64,000 nucleotides of DNA from Cellulomonas dongxiuzhuiae. GTDB taxonomy: Bacteria; Actinomycetota; Actinomycetes; Actinomycetales; Cellulomonadaceae. The stretch is taken from contig NZ_CP076023.1 of NCBI RefSeq assembly GCF_018623035.1, positions 186,001-250,000 of the forward strand, in the 5' to 3' direction. Positions 16,159 to 24,763 of this stretch are shown piece by piece. Below the pieces are notes generated by a model that was not told the origin of the DNA, did no database searches, and worked only from the letters and a program-made list of their open reading frames with translations. Made by a program: the position numbers and the translations under genes. Each line of letters opens with the position of its first letter. The stretch's first letter is position 1.

Positions 16159-17133
16159 TCAGTCGTCCTGGGCGAGCAGCCAGTCGCGCAGCGGGCCGAT
16201 CTCGTAGACCTGCTGGTACGCCGGCCGCGCGTCGACGCCGGCCGTCGCGGTCGGGGTCGGGGTGCCGTCGATCGTCACGAGGTACGCGTCGTCGTCGGAC
16301 GCGAGCAGCTCGCGCGCCGCGTCGGCGAGGCGGTCCTGCGTCCACGTCGCGTCCCACGATGCCGTCCGGTAGCTCTCGTCCTGCGTGTCGAGCACGGAAC
16401 GGATGGCGTCCTGGGAGCCGGCGTCGTCGCCGGTCGCGACGGACACGAACGTCGCGTCGGCGAGCCCGGCGAGGTCGGGCTTGCTGGTCTGGCCGCCGAC
16501 GACCAGCTCGGCCGCGAACAGCTCGGGCTGCTGGGCGGCCAGCCGCAGGACCGTCGCGGCCCCGAGGCCCTGCCCGGTCGCGTACGTGCGCTCCTTGTCG
16601 ACCTGGTACGCCTCCTGCACGGACCGGACGAGCCGAGCCGTGAGGTCGACGTAGTCGGTCGTGCCGCGGCCCTCGAGGTCGGCGACGACGAGGTCGGGGT
16701 ACTGCGGCACGACGACGATCGCCGGGTGGTCGGCCTGCATCTGCGGGCTCGCCCAGATGAGCGCGCCGTACTGCGTCGAGGGCGCCGGCACGGCGTCGCC
16801 GATGCGCGTGGAGTCCGACACGAACAGGACCATCGGGTACTGCGTACCGGAGTCGAAGTCCGCCGGCAGGAACAGGTTGTAGCCCACCGGCAGGTCGACC
16901 TCCGGCTCGTCGAACGACCGCTCCTCGAACTGCGGGAGCACGTCCTGCTGCAGGGTCTCGAGCGACGGGCTCGCGGCGGCGCCGGCCGTACCGCTCGCCG
17001 TCGGGGGACTGCTGGTGGGCGGGCTCGTCGACGCCGCGTCCTGCGGTGTGCCGGTGCTGCACGCACCGGCCACCAGCGTCACCGCACCCAGCAGGCACGC
17101 AGCGGTGCCCACCCTGATCCTCGTCGCCCCCAT
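16159..17133 (-). CDS. lipoprotein with alpha/beta-hydrolase fold lacking the nucleophilic serine
   Basis: The N-terminus is a lipoprotein signal peptide ending LVAGAC, with Cys25 as the acylation site, then a Ser/Thr/Pro/Ala-rich spacer (26-60). Residues about 70-324 resemble an esterase or PHB-depolymerase-like alpha/beta hydrolase. The nucleophile elbow, expected to read GxSxG, is GQGLG at 187-191, so the catalytic Ser is replaced by Gly189. It may be a surface-anchored non-catalytic binding protein rather than an active esterase. It is convergent with gdx and downstream of the ABC exporter gene. Confidence 0.7.
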   Translation of the reverse strand: MGATRIRVGTAACLLGAVTLVAGACSTGTPQDAASTSPPTSSPPTASGTAGAAASPSLETLQQDVLPQFEERSFDEPEVDLPVGYNLFLPADFDSGTQYPMVLFVSDSTRIGDAVPAPSTQYGALIWASPQMQADHPAIVVVPQYPDLVVADLEGRGTTDYVDLTARLVRSVQEAYQVDKERTYATGQGLGAATVLRLAAQQPELFAAELVVGGQTSKPDLAGLADATFVSVATGDDAGSQDAIRSVLDTQDESYRTASWDATWTQDRLADAARELLASDDDAYLVTIDGTPTPTATAGVDARPAYQQVYEIGPLRDWLLAQDD

Positions 17134-17186
17134 CTGTCGACGGTACGTCCGGCCCCGACGACGCGCGCGGTGGTCGCGCGCGCGCG

Positions 17187-19046
17187 TCAGACGGCCGCGG
17201 CAGCGGGCGCGAACTGCGTGCGGTACAGGTCCGCGTACAGCCCGCCGCGCGCGAGCAGCTCGGTGTGCGTGCCGGTGTCGGCGACACGCCCGTCCGCGAC
17301 GACCACGATGAGGTCCGCCTGCCGGACGGTCGAGAGCCGGTGCGCGATGACCAGGGACGTCCGCCCGACGAGCGCCTCGTCGAGCGCGGCCTGCACGGCC
17401 GCCTCCGACTCGGAGTCCAGGTGGGCGGTGGCCTCGTCGAGCACGACGACATCGGGCGCCTTGAGCAGCAGCCGCGCGATCGCGAGGCGCTGGCGCTCAC
17501 CGCCGGACAGCCGGTAGCCGCGGTCCCCGACGACGGTGTCGATGCCGTCCGGGAGCGACGCGACCAGGTCCCAGACGTGCGCCCCCCGCAGGGCGCGCTC
17601 GATGTCGTCGTCGGTCGCGTCGGGGCGCGCGAAGCGCAGGTTGCCCGCGATGCTGTCGTGGAAGAGGTGGGCCTCCTGGCTGACGATGCCCACGGTGTCG
17701 CGCAGGGACGCCGCGGTGACGTCCCGCAGGTCCTGCCCGGCGATGCGCACGGCGCCGCGCGTCGGGTCGTACATGCGCGTGACGAGCTGGGAGATCGTCG
17801 TCTTGCCGGCCCCGGAGGGCCCGACGAGCGCGACCATCGACCCGGCGGGCACGCTGAACGTGACGTCGCGCAGGGTGTCGGCCACGGGGTCGCGGCTCAG
17901 GGTCGCGACGGACTCCAGCGAGGCCAGCGACACCTCGCCGGCCGACGGGTAGCGGAACCCGACGTGGTCGAGCTCGAGCGTCGCGCCGTTCTTCTCCACG
18001 GCCGCGCGCAGGTCCGACGCGTCGGGCTTCTCGGCGACGGTCGGCTCCAGGTCGAGGACCTCGAGGACGCGCTCGAACGACACGAGGGCCGTCATGATGT
18101 CGACCTGCACGTTCGACATGGCCGTCAGCGGCCCGTAGAGGCGCCCGAGGTACGCGGCGAGCGCGACGACGACACCGACGGTGAGCTCACCGCGGATCGC
18201 GAGCAGACCGCCCACGCCGTAGACGACGGCCGTGGCGATCGCCGCGACGGTGGTCAGGCCGATGCGGAACCACGTCGAGTACAGGGCGCGCGTGACGCCG
18301 ATGTCCCGGACGCGGGCGGTCTGCTCGGCGTAGGCGGCGGACTCGCGGGCGGGGTCGCCGAAGACCTTGACGAGGTGCGCGCCGGCGACGTTGAACCGCT
18401 CGGTCATGGTCTGCGAGGCCTCGGCGCCGAGCTCGTAGGACTCGCGCGTGATGCCGGCGATCCTGCGCCCGAACCAGCGGGCGGGCAGCACGAAGACGGG
18501 GACCAGGACCAGGGAGAGCAGCGTGAGCTGCCACGACATCGAGAGCATCGCGGCGAGCACGAAGACGATGGTCAGCGAGTTGCTGACGACGTTGGACAGC
18601 GTGGCGGTGAACGCCTGCTGCGCGCCCAGCACGTCGCCGTTGAGGCGCTGGACGAGCGCGCCGGTCTTGGCGCGGCTGAAGAACGCGAGCGGCATGCGCT
18701 GCACGTGGTCGAACACGGCGGTGCGCAGGTCGTGGATGAGGCCCTCGCCGATGCGCGCGGACACCCAGCGCTCTCCGACGCCGAGCGCGGCGGACACGAC
18801 CGCCAGCGCGGCGACCACGACGGCGATGGTGACGACCGTGCGGGTGTCGCCGGCGGCGATGCCGTCGTCGATGAGCCGCTGGAACAGCCAGGGGGTGGCG
18901 GCGCCGGCGGCGGCGCCGAGCGCGATGAGGACGAGGAACACCGCGAGCTGGGAGCGGTAGGGGCGGGCGAAGGCGAGGATGCGGCGCAGGGTGCCGGGGG
19001 CGAGCCGCTGGCGGGCGACGTCGCGGTCCTGGCTGAAGCCGCGCAT
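17187..19046 (-). CDS. ABC exporter, fused permease and ATPase (MsbA/LmrA type)
   Basis: The 619-residue half-transporter has six membrane helices (about 25-310) followed by an ATPase domain with Walker A GPSGAGKTT, signature LSGGERQR, Walker B VVVLDEAT and switch histidine IAHRL. It would work as a homodimer exporting a lipid, drug or peptide. I chose ATG 19046, which has GGAGG seven bases upstream; an in-frame TTG at 19082, also with GGAGG, would add 12 residues. It is divergent from a MarR-family regulator with a palindromic site between them, so regulated multidrug export is plausible. The cargo is unknown. Confidence 0.88.
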   Translation of the reverse strand: MRGFSQDRDVARQRLAPGTLRRILAFARPYRSQLAVFLVLIALGAAAGAATPWLFQRLIDDGIAAGDTRTVVTIAVVVAALAVVSAALGVGERWVSARIGEGLIHDLRTAVFDHVQRMPLAFFSRAKTGALVQRLNGDVLGAQQAFTATLSNVVSNSLTIVFVLAAMLSMSWQLTLLSLVLVPVFVLPARWFGRRIAGITRESYELGAEASQTMTERFNVAGAHLVKVFGDPARESAAYAEQTARVRDIGVTRALYSTWFRIGLTTVAAIATAVVYGVGGLLAIRGELTVGVVVALAAYLGRLYGPLTAMSNVQVDIMTALVSFERVLEVLDLEPTVAEKPDASDLRAAVEKNGATLELDHVGFRYPSAGEVSLASLESVATLSRDPVADTLRDVTFSVPAGSMVALVGPSGAGKTTISQLVTRMYDPTRGAVRIAGQDLRDVTAASLRDTVGIVSQEAHLFHDSIAGNLRFARPDATDDDIERALRGAHVWDLVASLPDGIDTVVGDRGYRLSGGERQRLAIARLLLKAPDVVVLDEATAHLDSESEAAVQAALDEALVGRTSLVIAHRLSTVRQADLIVVVADGRVADTGTHTELLARGGLYADLYRTQFAPAAAAV

Positions 19047-19131
19047 CCCGCGACCTCCGGGGACGGGTCCGGGGTGGGTCAAGGGGGACCTCCAGAGGGT
19101 CGGAGGGCGCGGCTCGAGCCGCGCAACATGC

Positions 19132-19144
19132 TGAGGTTACCTCA
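19132..19144 (+). promoter_or_regulatory. palindromic operator between the ABC exporter and marR-like genes
   Basis: TGAGGT-T-ACCTCA is a perfect 6-1-6 palindrome in the 146-base divergent region, suited to a MarR-type dimer controlling both genes. Confidence 0.55.
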
Positions 19145-19179
19145 CGATGAGCAACATTCACCTCCGGGATATTCCCCGG

Positions 19180-19185
19180 TAGCCT
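19180..19185 (+). promoter_or_regulatory. -10 box for leaderless marR-like transcript
   Basis: TAGCCT ends seven bases before the GTG at 19193, and no ribosome site is present, fitting a leaderless transcript. Confidence 0.4.
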
Positions 19186-19192
19186 CGGAGCC

Positions 19193-19729
19193 GTGCAGAC
19201 GGACGACGCGACCGACGGGCAGCCCTCGCGCGACGCTGCGCGGACCAGCCCCCGGCCCACCACGGTGCCGCACGGCGTCCCGGAGCGCGAGCGGCGCGAA
19301 CCCGTCCGCAGCCCGCAGCCCCCCGAGGAGCTGCTGGAGCTCCTGCACGACGTCCTGCGCGCCGTGCGCCGCGACGCCGCCGAGCGGCTCGGCCACGACA
19401 TCACGCCGGGTCAGCTGCGGCTGCTGCGGACCCTCGACCGGCTCGGCCGGCCGCAGCGGCTCGGGGAGCTCGCCGCCGCCCTCGACGTCGCGCCCCGCTC
19501 CGTGACGTCCAAGGTCGACCACGCCGAGGCCGACGGGTGGATCCGGCGCGTGCCCGACCCGCGCGACCGCCGCGCGACCCTCGTCGAGCTCACCGAGGAG
19601 GGCCACGACCTGCTGGACCGGCTCTCGGTGCAGCGCCACGAGGGCGTGCGCGCGCGGCTCGAGGTGCTGGACGCCGACGAGCAGCGGGTGCTGCTCGAGC
19701 TGCTGCGGCGGGTGGCGGACGCCGGCTGA
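19193..19729 (+). CDS. MarR-family transcriptional regulator
   Basis: This 178-residue protein has a disordered, charged N-terminus (1-45) and then a MarR winged helix: LGHDITPGQLRLLRTLDRLG, LAAALDVAPRSVTSKVDHAEADGWIRR as recognition helix, and the wing DPRDRRATLVELTEEG. It lies divergent from the ABC exporter and probably represses it and itself through the palindrome at 19132-19144, releasing DNA when a small ligand, perhaps an exporter substrate, binds. The GTG start fits a leaderless transcript. Confidence 0.87.
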   Translation: MQTDDATDGQPSRDAARTSPRPTTVPHGVPERERREPVRSPQPPEELLELLHDVLRAVRRDAAERLGHDITPGQLRLLRTLDRLGRPQRLGELAAALDVAPRSVTSKVDHAEADGWIRRVPDPRDRRATLVELTEEGHDLLDRLSVQRHEGVRARLEVLDADEQRVLLELLRRVADAG

Positions 19730-19812
19730 CGCGTGCGGCGGGCTGGGCCGGGGAGGGCGCTGTGCCGGATTGCTCTCTCGCGGGGGCCCCGGGGGTGTGG
19801 GACGGTCGGGGG

Positions 19813-20232
19813 ATGGGTGAGATCGCTCGGCCGCGGCTGGCGGCCACCTCGGTGACCGTCGGCTCCCCGACGCCGCGCGAGGCCGCGAGGTTCTGGGCGC
19901 GGCTGCTGGGCTACCGCGTCGCGGCGGACGACCCGCCGGGGCCCGACGAGCCCGCCGAGGGCGGGTGGGCGCAGGTGGCGCCGGAGGGCGACGGGCCGGG
20001 CCTGCGGATCAACCTCGAGCACGAGCGCGCGTACCGGCCGCCCGTGTGGCCGGCGGCTCCCGGTGAGCAGGTCGCCACGCAGCACATCGACGTCCACGTC
20101 CCCGACGGCGACCTCGACGCGGCGGTCGCGTGGGCGCTCGACTGCGGTGCACGCCTCGCCGAGCACCAGCCGCAGGCCGACGTCCGGGTCCTCTTCACTC
20201 CCGACGGCCACCCGTTCTGCCTCTTCCTGTAG
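19813..20232 (+). CDS. VOC/glyoxalase-like protein
   Basis: A 139-residue single-domain vicinal-oxygen-chelate protein with the usual start (ATSVTVGSPTPREAARFWARLLGY) and end (DVRVLFTPDGHPFCLFL). It is clearly paralogous to the VOC protein at 26698-27150; both contain INLEHER, PPVWPA and DGHPFCLFL. The family includes glyoxalases, dioxygenases and antibiotic-binding proteins, and the activity here is unknown. ATG 19813 follows a G-rich run. It is convergent with the metal-dependent hydrolase gene. Confidence 0.8.
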   Translation: MGEIARPRLAATSVTVGSPTPREAARFWARLLGYRVAADDPPGPDEPAEGGWAQVAPEGDGPGLRINLEHERAYRPPVWPAAPGEQVATQHIDVHVPDGDLDAAVAWALDCGARLAEHQPQADVRVLFTPDGHPFCLFL

Positions 20233-20242
20233 GGACGGGTCA

Positions 20243-20300
20243 CCGAACGCGGGGTTGTGCCGGTTCTCCCGGCCGATCAGCGGCAGAAGCGCGCGTTCGG
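20243..20300. terminator. large stem-loop between convergent genes
   Basis: Arms CCGAACGCG (20243-20251) and CGCGTTCGG (20292-20300) enclose smaller internal pairings, between the VOC stop codon (+) and the membrane hydrolase stop codon (-). Confidence 0.5.
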
Positions 20301-20308
20301 CGGGGGTG

Positions 20309-21172
20309 TCAGCCTGGGAGGGGCACCGTGGCGACCACCGTCGCCGTGCCCACCAGGGCGGTCGCGGTGTCCCACAGCCGTTCCATGACCCGGTCCGGGT
20401 CGTGGCCCAGGGCCGTCAGGGAGCCGACGACGAGCGCGGCACCCGTGCCGTACGCCGCGTACACGGTCAGCGGGGCGACCAGCAGCCGCTCGCGCCACGA
20501 CCCGGTGGTCCCCAGGAGCGGGACCGCGAAGTTGCCGCCGCTGCTCCACAGGTCGTTCAGCACCGGCGCCCGACGCCACCAGCGCGGCGGTCGCGGCTCC
20601 CACGGCCACAGCAGCGGGACGCCGCCGCCCGTCAGCATGTCCCCGGCGACGTGCACGGCCGCGCCCAGCCCGACGGCCACGGGCAACCAGTCCCACTCCG
20701 TGGGGGCGGCGACGGTGATGAACCCGGCCAGCGCGAGCGCGAGGGCCCACGCGTCGAGCCGGCGCCGTGCGAGGCGCAGGGCGCGCGCCGCGAAGGCCAC
20801 GAGCAGCAGCGACATGGCCCCGGCCCCGACCGCCAGGTCCCCGAGGGCGTCCGTGGCCACGGTCACCTGCCCGGCCGCCCACGCGATACCGGTGAGGACG
20901 GCGATGCCGAGCACCGAGTGCGTGCCGTTGCGGTGCCCACCCGCGAGGCGCCCGACCAGGTCGCAGACCCACTGCGAGACCGGCGGCAGGGAGTGCGCGA
21001 TGGTCGCGTCGTGGTGGTCGGCGTCCGGCGCCAGCGCCGCGCCCGCGCACACCACGGCGCCCGTGACGATCCCCAGCGACGAGACCGGGAACCAGCCGAG
21101 CGTGTACGGGGCCGTCGACGCCACCGCCACCCACGCCGCCGCCCCGCACAGGGCGTGGTGCGCGCCCTTCAC
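20309..21172 (-). CDS. membrane-bound metal-dependent hydrolase (YdjM-like, PF04307)
   Basis: The 287-residue integral membrane protein has the family's histidine/aspartate signature: an early KGAHHAL, APDADHHDAT, HRNGTHS and HVAGDMLT. Several hydrophobic helices separate these motifs. The fold is related to phosphatidylglycerophosphatase/PAP2-like and YdjM proteins, whose substrates are largely unknown. GTG 21172 (VKGAHHAL) is the likely start because family members begin (M/V)KGxTH near that point; an upstream GTG would add 17 Pro/Arg-rich residues. It is divergent from the MerR gene. Confidence 0.75.
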   Translation of the reverse strand: MKGAHHALCGAAAWVAVASTAPYTLGWFPVSSLGIVTGAVVCAGAALAPDADHHDATIAHSLPPVSQWVCDLVGRLAGGHRNGTHSVLGIAVLTGIAWAAGQVTVATDALGDLAVGAGAMSLLLVAFAARALRLARRRLDAWALALALAGFITVAAPTEWDWLPVAVGLGAAVHVAGDMLTGGGVPLLWPWEPRPPRWWRRAPVLNDLWSSGGNFAVPLLGTTGSWRERLLVAPLTVYAAYGTGAALVVGSLTALGHDPDRVMERLWDTATALVGTATVVATVPLPG

Positions 21173-21427
21173 CGGGCAGCCCGGACGGTCGCGCGCGCCT
21201 GACCGGGGACGGGGTGGTGACACTCGGACGGGGGCACGGCGGGAACTCCTGTGCAGGTCAGCGGTGCGGGGCGGGCATCCACCTCAGCCGTTCGGGTGAC
21301 GCGCGTCAAACGACCGGTGTGTCCGGTCCAGGCGTGTCGAGCAGTGGATGACAGGCTTCGTCCACGGGTGCCCTCAGGCAGCCGACCGGGGTCCTCTCCG
21401 GCACCGCCGGGGAGACGAGGAGCAGCC

Positions 21428-22207
21428 ATGGCCTGGAGCACGAGCGAGCTCGCCGACCTGGCGGGGACGACCGTGAACACGATCCGGCACTACCACCGGC
21501 TCGGGCTCCTGGCCGAGCCCGACCGCCGGTACAACGGGTACAAGAAGTACGGCGTGCCGCACCTGGTGCGCCTGCTGCGAATCCGGCGCCTCGCCGAGCT
21601 GGGCGTGCCGCTCTCCGAGGTCGACCGCGTGGCCGACAGCGCCGGCACGGCGGACCGGCTGCGCGAGGTGGACGCCGACCTCGCCGCGAAGATCGAGCAG
21701 CTGCAGCAGGCGCGGGGCGAGATCGCCGCGATCCTGAGCAACAACGCACCGCCCGACGTACCCGCGGGGTTCGCGTCGGTGGCGGAGCACCTCTCGGAGG
21801 TCGACAGGTCGGTGATCCACATCTACTCCAAGCTCTACGACGAGCGCGCGCTGGCCGACCTGCGGGACATCGTCGAGGAGGACGCCGAGCTCGGCGACGA
21901 CGGCAAGGAGTTCGAGGCGCTACCGCCCGACGCGGACGAGCCGACGCGCCAGCGCCTCGCCGAGCAGATCGCCCCGAACATCGCGCGCAACCTCGTCGAC
22001 TACCCGTGGCTCAGCGACCCTGCGACGCACCAGGCGAAGAGCGGGCGCGTCGTGCAGGAGACGTTCATCGAGGCCGTGACGGAGCTGTACAACTCGGCGC
22101 AGCGTGACGTCCTGACACGCGCCGCCCTCCTCGGGTACCAGATCGCGCAGGAGGTCCTGGCGGCCCGCGACGACGCCGACGGGACGGGGTCGCCACCCAC
22201 CCCTTGA
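21428..22207 (+). CDS. MerR-family transcriptional regulator
   Basis: A 259-residue protein with a MerR winged helix (STSELADLAGTTVNTIRHYHRLGLL, then YKKYGVPHLVRLLRIRRLAELG), a dimerisation coiled coil (about 75-105) and a long C-terminal effector domain with no metal-binding cysteines, so a drug-like or organic ligand is more likely than a metal. ATG 21428 follows GAGGAGC. The next gene encodes a small multidrug export protein behind a MerR-style promoter, the probable target. Confidence 0.88.
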   Translation: MAWSTSELADLAGTTVNTIRHYHRLGLLAEPDRRYNGYKKYGVPHLVRLLRIRRLAELGVPLSEVDRVADSAGTADRLREVDADLAAKIEQLQQARGEIAAILSNNAPPDVPAGFASVAEHLSEVDRSVIHIYSKLYDERALADLRDIVEEDAELGDDGKEFEALPPDADEPTRQRLAEQIAPNIARNLVDYPWLSDPATHQAKSGRVVQETFIEAVTELYNSAQRDVLTRAALLGYQIAQEVLAARDDADGTGSPPTP

Positions 22208-22234
22208 CCCTGTTCCGAGAACACGGTGTCTCCT
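22204..22234 (+). promoter_or_regulatory. MerR-type promoter with long spacer
   Basis: TTGACC (22204-22209) and a weak -10 TCTCCT (22229-22234) are 19 bases apart, with the dyad TGTTC-CGA-GAACA (22211-22223) inside the spacer. This matches MerR activators that untwist an over-long spacer. The -35 begins inside the last codons of the MerR gene. Confidence 0.6.
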
Positions 22235-22286
22235 CGGGTCGTGATCGAGAAACGCTCGATCCGCGACTCGCACAGGAGACGACATC

Positions 22287-22856
22287 ATGACCCCGTTGCA
22301 GGAGCTCATCGTCAGGTTCCAGGAGCTCGTGGCCCAGGTGCCCGAGTTCTTCCAGCCCTTCATCGTCATGCTCGCCGGCGCCATCCCGTTCGTCGAGGGG
22401 GAGCTCGGCGCGATGGTGGGGATCGTCGGCGGACTGAATCCCGTCGTCGCGGCCGTCGCCGCCGCCGCCGGGAACTTCCTGTCCGTGGCGCTCGTGATGG
22501 CATTCACCGGACGGGCCCGCACGGCCGTCGTCGACCGGACGCGCGTGAAGGCGACCGTCGGCGGTCCGGCCACCTCGGACGTCCACGCGGTCGACGGGTT
22601 CGCCGAACCGGCGCCCGCCCAGCCGATGTCGAAGGGGCGCCAACGCGTCATCACGTGGCTCAACCGCTTCGGCGTCCCCGGGGCGAGCATCCTCGGCCCG
22701 TTCGCGATCCCGACGCAGTTCACCGCGGCGGTCCTCGTCGCCAGCGGGAGCCCTCGTCGTTGGGTCCTGCTCTGGCAGGCCGTGGCCATCGTGCTCTGGA
22801 CGACCGTGACCACGGTGACGATCTCGCTCGCCCTCACCCACGTGGTCGGGGTCTGA
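22287..22856 (+). CDS. small multidrug export protein (PF06695-like membrane protein)
   Basis: This 189-residue membrane protein has helices at about 22-45, 50-75 and 140-185, and the family-like motifs IPFVEGELGAM and RFGVPGASILGPFAIPTQFTAAVL, separated by a loop of about 50 residues. Annotated relatives are called putative small multidrug export proteins, on thin experimental evidence. CAGGAGACGAC precedes the ATG. Its promoter carries a MerR dyad and the MerR gene ends 79 bases upstream, so induction by a MerR ligand is likely. Confidence 0.75.
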   Translation: MTPLQELIVRFQELVAQVPEFFQPFIVMLAGAIPFVEGELGAMVGIVGGLNPVVAAVAAAAGNFLSVALVMAFTGRARTAVVDRTRVKATVGGPATSDVHAVDGFAEPAPAQPMSKGRQRVITWLNRFGVPGASILGPFAIPTQFTAAVLVASGSPRRWVLLWQAVAIVLWTTVTTVTISLALTHVVGV

Positions 22857-22961
22857 CGGCATGAGACCCCGGATCCAGCCCTCGCAGCGATGTCGCCGTC
22901 GCGGCCCCTGTGGCCGCGGCGGCACCCGCATACCCGAACCGGAGGACAACGAGGAGGACCC

Positions 22962-23609
22962 ATGACACGCAGGACCGCGACGGTGCAGCCCGGCGACGGG
23001 CGCACGCTGACGCCCTACCGCCCCTGGCAGCTGCTCACCCGCTCCCTGTTCCACCTGCAACTGACGGACCCGGCCGGCGCACCGCGCACCTGGTCCGTCG
23101 ACGTCCGGCACGGCGGTGACGACGCCGACGGCGAGGCGCGAGCCGACCTCTACGTCGACAGTCTCCACCACGCCACCGCGAAGCTCCCCGCGGCGTTTCC
23201 GGTGCCGGACGGCACCATCGAGGTCGCAGCCAGCGGGTACGGTCTGCGGCGCATCCACCACGTCGGCGCCGACGGGTCGGCCCGGCAGCTCGTGCCCGAC
23301 CCCGCCTCGGGCGAGGGGCGGCGTGCCCGCCTCGACCGCACCCACCCGGCGCTGAGCCGCTCGCTGGCGCTCGCGTCGGCGGCGGTGCTGCTCGTCGCGC
23401 TCCTGCTGGGCGTCCCGCAGGTCGTCGAACAGCTCACCCAGATCCCGCCGGTGGCGCAGACCGTCGGCGCGTGGGTCAGCCCCGTCCGGCTGCCGGATGA
23501 GGTGAACATCGCGCTCGTGGTCGCCACGATCGCCGCGAGCACCGAGCGTGCGCTGCGGCTGCGCTACAGCCGCATCCTCGACGGCGGGTTCTTCAGCGGC
23601 GACGAGTAG
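22962..23609 (+). CDS. hypothetical membrane protein
   Basis: A 215-residue protein with a soluble N-terminal part (1-125) rich in beta-prone sequence (HLQLTDPAGAPRTWSVDV, HATAKLPAAFPVPDGTIEVA), then two hydrophobic helices (about 135-152 and 185-200). GAGGAGG gives a strong ribosome site for ATG 22962. It follows the export protein by 105 bases on the same strand and may be co-transcribed. I do not recognise a family. Confidence 0.65.
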   Translation: MTRRTATVQPGDGRTLTPYRPWQLLTRSLFHLQLTDPAGAPRTWSVDVRHGGDDADGEARADLYVDSLHHATAKLPAAFPVPDGTIEVAASGYGLRRIHHVGADGSARQLVPDPASGEGRRARLDRTHPALSRSLALASAAVLLVALLLGVPQVVEQLTQIPPVAQTVGAWVSPVRLPDEVNIALVVATIAASTERALRLRYSRILDGGFFSGDE

Positions 23610-23623
23610 CGACCGGCCGGTCT

Positions 23624-23639
23624 CGACGCCCGGGCGTCG
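23624..23639. terminator. palindromic terminator between convergent genes
   Basis: CGACGCCCGGGCGTCG is a perfect 16-base palindrome, flanked by further GGCC/GGCC pairing, between two convergent stop codons. Confidence 0.55.
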
Positions 23640-23667
23640 GCCGGGGCGCCGAGGCTGCGCGCCGTAG

Positions 23668-24054
23668 TCACGCCGGGCCCTGCACGGCCCGCCTGACCAG
23701 GGCGAGATCGGCACGACCGGGCCGGCGGAACGCCCCGCCCTCGGCGACGTAGTCGTCACCGTGCTTCTCCAGGTGGCGAGCGAAGAGCGGGCACACGGGC
23801 ACGACGGTCAAGTGCTCCCGCACGCTGTCCGCCAGCGCCTCGCGCAGCAGCAGACCGGCCAGGCCACGTCCCGCGAACCGGGCGTCGACCTCGGTGTGGA
23901 AGAAGACCCGCTCGTGGGCGTCGGGGACGTCGAGGAAGTCGGCTCTGCCGACGCGTTCCCCGGCCACGCTCACGGTGTAGGCGCTGACCGGCTCGGCGCG
24001 CTCGAGCGCCACCGTCACGGGTGCGCCGGTGCGGTCCATGAGCTCTCGCGTCAT
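23668..24054 (-). CDS. GNAT-like N-acetyltransferase (YidJ/Gtn10-type short form)
   Basis: A 128-residue protein whose core VFFHTEVDARFAGRGLAGLLLREAL resembles the acetyl-CoA-binding motif (Q/R)xxGxG/A of short GCN5-related acetyltransferases, ending VCPLFARHLEKH. The target is unknown. ATG 24054 follows GAAGGGA; longer in-frame extensions are Pro/Arg-rich and unlikely. It lies 46 bases downstream of the NADP reductase gene on the same strand, so it may belong to the same operon. Confidence 0.75.
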   Translation of the reverse strand: MTRELMDRTGAPVTVALERAEPVSAYTVSVAGERVGRADFLDVPDAHERVFFHTEVDARFAGRGLAGLLLREALADSVREHLTVVPVCPLFARHLEKHGDDYVAEGGAFRRPGRADLALVRRAVQGPA

Positions 24055-24100
24055 CTGTCTGTCCCTTCGAGGGTGCGGCGGTCCGGGGGCCGGTCGGGGT

Positions 24101-24763
24101 TCAGGGTCGGTCGGTGGACGGGGCCGCAGCGGCACCGGCGGTGAGCGTGCGGAGCTCGGTGGCCTCGACGTCGGCACCGAAGGCGGGGGTGCCGGGCTCG
24201 AGCCGGGCGCCGGTCGCGAGGTCACCGATCACCACCGGGTCGAACCCGAGGGAGTCGATCAGCTCGGCCACCGCCGCGACGTCGTCCGGCGCGTCACCGG
24301 CGACCGCGATCGCCTTGCGACCGGGCCGTCCCGCGGGCCGCGCCTCGTCCTCGAGGTCGTGGTAGCCCATGTGGTTGAGGGCCTTGACGACGCGCGCGCC
24401 CGGCAGGGACCGCTGCACCAGCTCGCTCGACGAGACGCCGGCCGGGACGACCGTGTCCCGTGGTCCGTCGACCTCCCACCAGTGGTTCATGGCGTCCACG
24501 ACGAGCTTGCCGCGCAGCGCGTCCACCGGGACGTCCCGGTGCCTGCCGAGCGGCAGGGCCAGGACCACGACGTCCGCGGCCCGCGCCACCTCGGCCGGCC
24601 ACGCGGCGGTCGCGCCCGGCGTGAGCACCTCGGTGGTCAGCGCGATCCGCGCGGGATCGCCGGAGCCGGCGACGACGACGCGGTAGCCGGCGGCGACGGC
24701 CAGGCGGGCCACGACCGTCCCGAGCTTGCCCGCACCGAGGATCCCGACCGTGAGTGCGGTCAC
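24101..24763 (-). CDS. NADPH-dependent F420/NADP reductase-like Rossmann protein
   Basis: This 220-residue protein has an N-terminal GILGAGKLG dinucleotide site and resembles coenzyme F420-dependent NADP reductases ([34 protein letters not shown]). It probably supplies reduced cofactor, F420H2 or a related hydride, to the LLM-class oxidoreductase encoded immediately upstream, with which it shares a 4-base overlap (GTGA). Whether the cofactor is F420 or FMN cannot be decided from the sequence. Confidence 0.8.
   Translation of the reverse strand: MTALTVGILGAGKLGTVVARLAVAAGYRVVVAGSGDPARIALTTEVLTPGATAAWPAEVARAADVVVLALPLGRHRDVPVDALRGKLVVDAMNHWWEVDGPRDTVVPAGVSSSELVQRSLPGARVVKALNHMGYHDLEDEARPAGRPGRKAIAVAGDAPDDVAAVAELIDSLGFDPVVIGDLATGARLEPGTPAFGADVEATELRTLTAGAAAAPSTDRP

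Noticed and set aside
19132-19144. TGAGGTTACCTCA as an iron (IdeR) box
   Set aside because: It matches only part of the IdeR consensus, and its perfect symmetry and position between marR and an ABC exporter fit a MarR site better.
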